10,143 nt of DNA from Gallionella sp. (GTDB lineage Bacteria > Pseudomonadota > Gammaproteobacteria > Burkholderiales > Gallionellaceae), in the NCBI GenBank assembly GCA_004298605.1, contig SCPW01000429.1, positions 1-10,143 on the forward strand, given 5' to 3'. Positions within the stretch are counted from its first letter, which is position 1. The number at the start of each line of letters is the position of its first letter. Positions 5,800 to 10,143 of the stretch are shown here, piece by piece. The position numbers were made by a program, and so were the translations under genes. The notes under the pieces were generated by a model that saw nothing but the letters and a program-made list of their open reading frames with translations, did no database searches and was not told where the DNA came from.

Positions 5800-7185
5800 T
5801 TACTCTCCACCCCAGACAATTTCTTCCTGAATCCGGTTCATTGTCTCAATAGTCGTATCAAAGCTGCGAGCCTCGATGCCCAACACCGGGTCTATATCGG
5901 CTAATGTCAGTGTGTGCCGGTTGACTTTATTTTTTCCGCCATCCAGCCTGACTGGTGCTTTTTCGGCAATGTAAACCCTGACGCGCTCGGAAGTTATAAG
6001 CTCTTCAGGTTTGTACCCTTCTCGTTCGGCAATCCCCATCAGATGCGGCTTGTCGTGATTGAGCATAATGAGTGTATTGAGTTCCTTGATGATGTAATCA
6101 CTATGAGTCGTAATAAAAACTTTGATGCCAAGATTAACTAGGCGAGCCAACAATCGGGCAACCCGCCGCTGGTTTTCCGGATGCAGATTCAGTTCTGGCT
6201 CGTCAACCATGAGCAAGTCACCAGGTTTTGCCATGTGCTTCAGGTAAAAGCCGATGTCCAGTAGCGAGCGTACCGCGCTGGAGCTTTCGTCCATGGTCAG
6301 TTTGACGCTCTTACCTTTCGGGATGTAATAGAGTTCATCGTTTTTTGTAACCCTGTATTCGCCGCCGATAATATCGGCAAAATCTGCCAATACCTCTGGA
6401 TGCTGGTCGGCGACAAAGCTGCTCTTTTTGGCCAGAGTTTCAAGCTGCCGCGTAAAATCCACATTGGCTTTCACCGGCAGCGCATAGTCCTGATAAACCT
6501 TAAACAACAAATCCAAAGGATCGACATTTTTGTCCGTCTGTGTCATTTCTTCGAGCAGGCGATTGCGGGCGAAATTCAATTCCTTACGAAAAATAGCTGC
6601 CCCGGTCCGTTCGGCGCTAGCTATAAAAGGGTTGGGGAAAGCTTGACCGAAAATAATGTCCTTTAGCGCATCACCGATAACCTTCACGATCACATCTTGC
6701 GGGATTTTTGCCTTGCCTTTTTCCGCCAGCAAAGTAACCACTAAATCGCTGCTGAATTCCGCTTTTGTTATAGAAAACAATTCGGTATTGGCCGCTTTCA
6801 TGCGGCGCTCATATTTCCCGGTTAGTCGAATATCCTCGGCGTTGATAGTCACGGTAAATTGACTGTCCTTGAATCTATCCTCCGGTGCAGCGAAGGTAAC
6901 CGGTAAGTGTTTTGCATATTTGACACACCCGGCAGTTAGAATGCTTTGAGCATTTTTGGCGTATTCATTGACATCAATATGCACAACACCTTCGGCCAGA
7001 AGCTGGTTTACCGTCTGCTGCAGAATTTCAATAGATAAACCTTCACGCCAGCCGGACAAAAATCCAAAGAGCGCGTAAGTCGCATAAGTTTTGCCTGTGT
7101 TGTTGCCGCCACACAGAATAGTCATATCACCAAGAGAGAACTCGGCTTGCTGCAATGCGCCCAGATTTTTAATTTGTATCTTCAT
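5800..7185 (-). CDS. AAA/ABC-like ATPase (AAA_15/OLD-type ATPase domain without TOPRIM), 461 aa
   Basis: A stand-alone ATPase of the SMC/RecF/OLD-like class. The N-terminus MKIQIKNLGALQQAEF leads to Walker A GGNNTGKT (26-33). A long middle region follows with AERTGAAIFRKEL (191-203), a segment I associate with this class. A signature-like SSSAVRSL is at 301-308, Walker B LLMVDEPELNLHP at 324-336, and the switch region ITTHSDYIIKELN at 358-370. Only about 90 residues follow, with no TOPRIM motifs, so it differs from OLD and GajA nucleases. AAGGGAAG lies just upstream of the ATG. It is the first gene of a two-gene unit with the nuclease-like protein and is divergent from the M16 genes. ATPases of this type act as sensors or regulators of a partner effector in PARIS and Septu. 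I infer a similar role but see no direct match to either. Confidence 0.85.
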   Translation of the reverse strand: MKIQIKNLGALQQAEFSLGDMTILCGGNNTGKTYATYALFGFLSGWREGLSIEILQQTVNQLLAEGVVHIDVNEYAKNAQSILTAGCVKYAKHLPVTFAAPEDRFKDSQFTVTINAEDIRLTGKYERRMKAANTELFSITKAEFSSDLVVTLLAEKGKAKIPQDVIVKVIGDALKDIIFGQAFPNPFIASAERTGAAIFRKELNFARNRLLEEMTQTDKNVDPLDLLFKVYQDYALPVKANVDFTRQLETLAKKSSFVADQHPEVLADFADIIGGEYRVTKNDELYYIPKGKSVKLTMDESSSAVRSLLDIGFYLKHMAKPGDLLMVDEPELNLHPENQRRVARLLARLVNLGIKVFITTHSDYIIKELNTLIMLNHDKPHLMGIAEREGYKPEELITSERVRVYIAEKAPVRLDGGKNKVNRHTLTLADIDPVLGIEARSFDTTIETMNRIQEEIVWGGE

Positions 7186-7230
7186 GTGTTCTTCCCTTAA
7201 CGAACGCCCACACTAACTTTTACAACCGCC

Positions 7231-7248
7231 ATCGTAATCATTACCGAT
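7231..7248. promoter_or_regulatory. Near-palindrome upstream of the ATPase gene, possible operator
   Basis: ATCGTAATCATTACCGAT is an inverted repeat (ATCGTAAT against ATCGGTAAT) with one unpaired base. It lies 46-63 bases before the ATPase start, in the 153-bp gap shared with the divergent M16 operon. The position suits a repressor site or promoter overlap. No regulator gene is in the window, so this is tentative. Confidence 0.25.
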
Positions 7249-7289
7249 ATATCCACCACCTTCACCGCGATTCCCGCAAAAAAATGGGG

Positions 7290-7295
7290 CATAAT
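7290..7295 (+). promoter_or_regulatory. Candidate -10 element of the M16 peptidase operon
   Basis: CATAAT is followed by GCGCGCGC, a common form of promoter start region in this kind of genome, and would give a leader of about 37 bases before the ATG at 7339. No clear -35 is visible. If it is right, the ATG at 7294 lies in the promoter and cannot be the start codon. Confidence 0.4.
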
Positions 7296-7338
7296 GCGCG
7301 CGCATTTTATGCTGTTTACCTCTTTAAGGGCTAGGAAC

Positions 7339-8703
7339 ATGAGAACTTATTTGTTTTGTATCGCGTTGTTTTTGGGGGGCGTTCAGCCCGCCGCGCAAGC
7401 GGAAGTATTCGAGCGCACGCTGGCGAACGGGCTGAAAGTCATTGTCAAGGAAGATCACCGCGCGCCGGTGATCGTGCAGCAAATCTGGTACAAGGCGGGC
7501 AGCATGGACGAGCGCACCGGCGTGACCGGCATCGCGCATGTGCTGGAACACTTGATGTTCAAAGGCACCAACACTGTTCCGGCGGGCGAATTTTCCAAGC
7601 GCATCGCGGCGGCGGGCGGGCGCGAGAACGCGTTTACCAGCTACGATTACACCGCTTATTTCCAGCAATTGCACAAATCCAAACTGGCGCTGGCGATGCA
7701 GCTCGAATCGGACCGGATGCGCAATTTGAACCTCACCGCAGCCGATTTTGCCAAGGAAATCAAAGTGGTCATGGAGGAGCGCCGCTTGCGCACCGACGAC
7801 TCGGCGCACGCGCTGTTGCAGGAAAAAATGACGGCGGCGATTTATCAGGAGCATCCTTACCAGCATCCGGTGATCGGCTGGATGAGCGATCTGGAATCGC
7901 TGGCCGTGGGCGATGCGAAAGCCTGGTATGACCGCTGGTACGCGCCCAACAACGCCACGCTGGTCATCGCCGGCGACGTGAAGGCGAACGAAGTGTTCGC
8001 GCTGGCGCAACGCTATTACGGCGTCATCCCCAAGCGTGCCATGCAAACGCGGCGCAATTTTACCGAGCCCGCGCAAGTTGGCATCAAGCGCATGGTGGTG
8101 AAAGCGCCCGCCGAATTGCCGCATCTGGTGATGAGCTACCATGCACCCGTAGTGCGCAATCCGGAGCAGGACTGGAAGCCTTACGCGCTGGAGATTCTGG
8201 CCGGTGTGCTGGACGGCAACGAATCGGCGCGCCTCAACAAGCATCTGGTGCGCGAGCAGCAAATTGCCAGCGGGGCCGGGGCGGGCTATGAATCAACCTC
8301 GCGCGGCCCGAGCTTGTTCACCCTCGAAGCTACGCCCAGCGAAGGCAAATCGGTGGCCGATGTCGAAGCCGCGCTGCGCCAGGAGATCGCGCTGTTGGTG
8401 AAGGATGGCGTAAGCGACGAAGAGCTGAAGCGCGTCAAAACGCAAGTGATGGCGGGCGAGGTGTACAAGCGCGACTCGCTGTTCTATCAGGCGATGCAGA
8501 TCGGGCAGATGGAGAGCATCGGCTTGGGGCATCGCGCGATTCCGGCGATGCTGGAAAAACTTCAAGCCGTGACGGCGGAGCAGGTGCAGCAGGTCGCCAA
8601 AGAATTTTTGCAGGACGACAATTTGACGGTTGCGGTGCTCGACCCGCAGCCACTTTCGGGAAAACCGAAACATCAGCCTCAAGGAGCATCGCATGTACAT
8701 TAA
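7339..8703 (+). CDS. Secreted M16-family zinc metallopeptidase, catalytic subunit, 454 aa
   Basis: This is a pitrilysin-type (M16B) peptidase exported to the periplasm. The start at 7339 gives a clean signal peptide MRTYLFCIALFLGGVQPAAQA, with cleavage expected after AQA, and has AGGA 5 bases upstream; the earlier in-frame ATG at 7294 would add 15 residues and spoil the signal. The inverted zinc motif HVLEH (67-71) is intact and is followed about 75 residues later by EERR (146-149), which supplies the third ligand. The second domain has LDGNESARL (291-299) where the partner has a glycine-rich loop. The gene overlaps the next M16 gene by 11 bases, so the two products are made together and probably form a heterodimer degrading peptides or processing proteins. 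Confidence 0.93.
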   Translation: MRTYLFCIALFLGGVQPAAQAEVFERTLANGLKVIVKEDHRAPVIVQQIWYKAGSMDERTGVTGIAHVLEHLMFKGTNTVPAGEFSKRIAAAGGRENAFTSYDYTAYFQQLHKSKLALAMQLESDRMRNLNLTAADFAKEIKVVMEERRLRTDDSAHALLQEKMTAAIYQEHPYQHPVIGWMSDLESLAVGDAKAWYDRWYAPNNATLVIAGDVKANEVFALAQRYYGVIPKRAMQTRRNFTEPAQVGIKRMVVKAPAELPHLVMSYHAPVVRNPEQDWKPYALEILAGVLDGNESARLNKHLVREQQIASGAGAGYESTSRGPSLFTLEATPSEGKSVADVEAALRQEIALLVKDGVSDEELKRVKTQVMAGEVYKRDSLFYQAMQIGQMESIGLGHRAIPAMLEKLQAVTAEQVQQVAKEFLQDDNLTVAVLDPQPLSGKPKHQPQGASHVH

Positions 8704-10042
8704 TTTTGCGTTCACCAGATTTGTTTTGGCTGCGGCCTTGAGCTGCGTTGCAACCATCGCTTTCGCCACCCCCAATATCCAGCACTGGCAGAGCGCCAGC
8801 GGCGCGCGGGTGCTGTTCGTGGAAGATCACAATATCCCGATGCTGGACGTGGCGGTGAGCGTTCCGGCGGGCAGCAGTTTTGATACCGCAGACAAGTCCG
8901 GCGTGGCGGGTTTGGCACATCACCTGCTGGATTTGGGTGCGGAAGGACTAAATGAGGATGACATCGCGCGCGGTATGGCTGACCTCGGTGCGGTGTTTGG
9001 CGGCAGCTTCGATCAGGACAGATCCGGCAAATCGTTGCGCACCCTGAGCAACGCCGAAGTGCGCGATAAGGCGCTGGACATTATGGCGCGCGTGCTGCAA
9101 AAACCGGCGTTTTCCGAAGCGGTTCTAGCGCGCGAAAAGGTCCGCGTGATCGCCGCCTTGAAAGAGGCCGAGACCAAGCCGGAAAGCATCGCCGACAAGG
9201 CTTTCCAGAAAGCGGTGTACGGGGCGCACCCTTACGCGCTGCCACCCTCGGGTGAAGTGGCCAGCGTGGAAAAAATTACCGTGCAAGACCTGAGTAATTT
9301 TTACAGGGCGCACTACCAGGCCAAGGGGGCGGTGGTCGCGATCATGGGCGATGTGTCGCGCGCCGATGCCGAAGCCATCGCGCAAAAACTGACGGCGGGA
9401 TTACCTTCGTCCGCAGCACCCGCCGCGTTGCCCGATGTCGCGATGCAAATCCCGGCGAACGAACAGCGCATCGCCCACCCGGCCAGCCAGAGCCACATTC
9501 TGATCGGTGCGCCGGGCATGTCGCGCGGCGACCCGGATTACTTCCCGCTGTATGTCGGCAACTACATCTTGGGCGGGGGCGGTTTCGTGTCGCGCCTGAT
9601 GGGCGAGGTGCGCGAGAAGCGCGGCATGGCTTACAGCGTGTACAGCTACTTCATCCCGCTCAAGCAGCCCGGCGCGTTCCAGATCGGCCTGCAAACCAAA
9701 AAAGAACAGGCCGATGAAGCCTTGCAACTGGTGCGCAAAACGCTGGCCGAGTTCATCGCCAAAGGGCCGACCGAGAAAGAACTGCTGGCCGCCAAGCAGA
9801 ATATCGTCGGCGGCTTCCCGCTGCGCATCGACAGCAACCGCAAGATCGTGGATTACCTGAGCGTCATCGGCTTCTATGATTTGCCGCTCACCTATCTGGA
9901 CGATTTCACGCGCAAGGTCGAGCAGGTGAGCGTCGCGCAAGTGCGCGATGCGTTCGCGCGCCACATCAACCCGCAGGCCATGGCGACGGTGATCGTCGGC
10001 GCACCGGCAGCTTCAGCAGATAAAAACGAGGCGGGAAAATAA
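8693..10042 (+). CDS. Secreted M16-family protein lacking the zinc motif, partner subunit, 449 aa
   Basis: This is the second member of the M16 pair. The start at 8693 has a strong AAGGAG 6 bases upstream and yields a signal peptide MYINFAFTRFVLAAALS through about AFA (25). Where its partner has AHVLEH, this protein has AHHLLD (75-80), so the Glu and second His of HxxEH are gone and it should not bind catalytic zinc. It keeps the glycine-rich loop GGGGFVSRLM (294-303) and REKRGMAYSVYS (308-319), whose Arg and Tyr are known in such pairs to complete the partner's active site. The stop TAA at 10040-10042 overlaps the presumed rsmD start region. Confidence 0.93.
   Translation: MYINFAFTRFVLAAALSCVATIAFATPNIQHWQSASGARVLFVEDHNIPMLDVAVSVPAGSSFDTADKSGVAGLAHHLLDLGAEGLNEDDIARGMADLGAVFGGSFDQDRSGKSLRTLSNAEVRDKALDIMARVLQKPAFSEAVLAREKVRVIAALKEAETKPESIADKAFQKAVYGAHPYALPPSGEVASVEKITVQDLSNFYRAHYQAKGAVVAIMGDVSRADAEAIAQKLTAGLPSSAAPAALPDVAMQIPANEQRIAHPASQSHILIGAPGMSRGDPDYFPLYVGNYILGGGGFVSRLMGEVREKRGMAYSVYSYFIPLKQPGAFQIGLQTKKEQADEALQLVRKTLAEFIAKGPTEKELLAAKQNIVGGFPLRIDSNRKIVDYLSVIGFYDLPLTYLDDFTRKVEQVSVAQVRDAFARHINPQAMATVIVGAPAASADKNEAGK
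10028..10031 (+). promoter_or_regulatory. Shine-Dalgarno marking the rsmD start position
   Basis: GAGG ends 7 bases before ATA at 10039, the usual distance from a start codon. It is the main reason for placing the rsmD start there although the codon is ATA. Confidence 0.5.
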
Positions 10043-10143
10043 ACAAGGTCAGAATCATCGGCGGCGAGTTGCGCAGCCGCATAATCGGTTTTCCCGACGC
10101 GCAGGGTTTGCGCCCCACGCCGGATCGTGTGCGCGAGACGCTG
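10039..10143 (+). CDS. rsmD: 16S rRNA m2G966 methyltransferase RsmD, first 35 codons only, no canonical start codon
   Basis: The translation contains KVRIIGGELRSR followed by DAQGLRPTPDRVRETL, the hallmark N-terminus of RsmD, which methylates the N2 of G966 in 16S rRNA. The SAM-binding domain lies outside the window. In the reading frame there is a stop at 10021-10023 and then no ATG, GTG or TTG before the conserved RIIGGE. The first TTG is at 10069, inside the conserved motif. The most likely initiation codon by position is ATA at 10039, 7 bases after GAGG. It overlaps the end of the upstream M16 gene by 4 bases and is probably co-transcribed. The identity is firm; the start is uncertain. 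Confidence 0.85.
   Translation, partial: MNKVRIIGGELRSRIIGFPDAQGLRPTPDRVRETL

Noticed and set aside
7294..7338. Upstream ATG at 7294 as the start of the first M16 gene
   Set aside because: It overlaps the likely -10 element, has no ribosome-binding site, and puts 15 extra residues in front of a proper signal peptide.
7324..8262. Minus-strand open frame (312 codons) opposite the first M16 gene
   Set aside because: Its His/Arg-rich translation is the mirror of an M16 peptidase with clear motifs, and it has no supporting start signals.
8630..8692. Upstream ATG at 8630 as the start of the second M16 gene
   Set aside because: It lies deep in the previous gene without a ribosome-binding site; the ATG at 8693 has AAGGAG and begins a signal peptide.

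Overview
The window looks like a chromosomal segment of a moderately GC-rich betaproteobacterium. The evidence is a convergent zapE/ftsX arrangement, the cell-division and targeting genes ftsY-ftsE-ftsX, and divergently from them two M16 metallopeptidase genes followed by rsmD. I infer a member of the Nitrosomonadales/Gallionellaceae-like lineages from overall gene order and protein flavour, but the sequence alone does not settle this.

Layout. Bases 1-905 (minus) hold the 5' two-thirds of an RhlE-type DEAD-box RNA helicase. Bases 1116-2276 (plus) hold zapE, an AFG1-like ATPase linked to cell division. Bases 2297-5065 (minus) hold ftsY, ftsE and ftsX in transcription order: the SRP receptor, then the ABC-type divisome regulator. 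Bases 5050-7185 (minus) are an accessory insert: an ABC/AAA-like ATPase of 461 aa, a tightly coupled 184-aa protein with a PD-(D/E)xK-nuclease-like core, and a C-terminal scrap that resembles a type III restriction (Res) subunit. Bases 7339-10042 (plus) hold two overlapping secreted M16 peptidase genes, one with and one without the zinc site. The window ends in the first 35 codons of rsmD.

The most interesting part is the accessory insert between ftsY and the M16 pair. It is visibly more AT-rich than its surroundings. Its two intact genes are separated by 2 bases, and the order ATPase then small nuclease-like protein is the architecture of several anti-phage systems (PARIS and Septu are analogies, not matches). 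The Res-like scrap just downstream suggests this site has carried restriction genes before, so it may be a defence-gene turnover site. No function is proven.

A second theme is small repetitive elements placed in or against essential division genes. A perfect 14-bp-arm palindrome supplies the final Arg codon and the stop codon to both zapE and ftsX. Two identical 24-bp units are read in frame as the tail of FtsE. A 124-bp element with 29-bp terminal inverted repeats separates ftsY from ftsE and lies where the ftsE ribosome-binding region would be. Finally, rsmD has a well-placed Shine-Dalgarno but ATA where an ATG overlapping the upstream stop would be expected.
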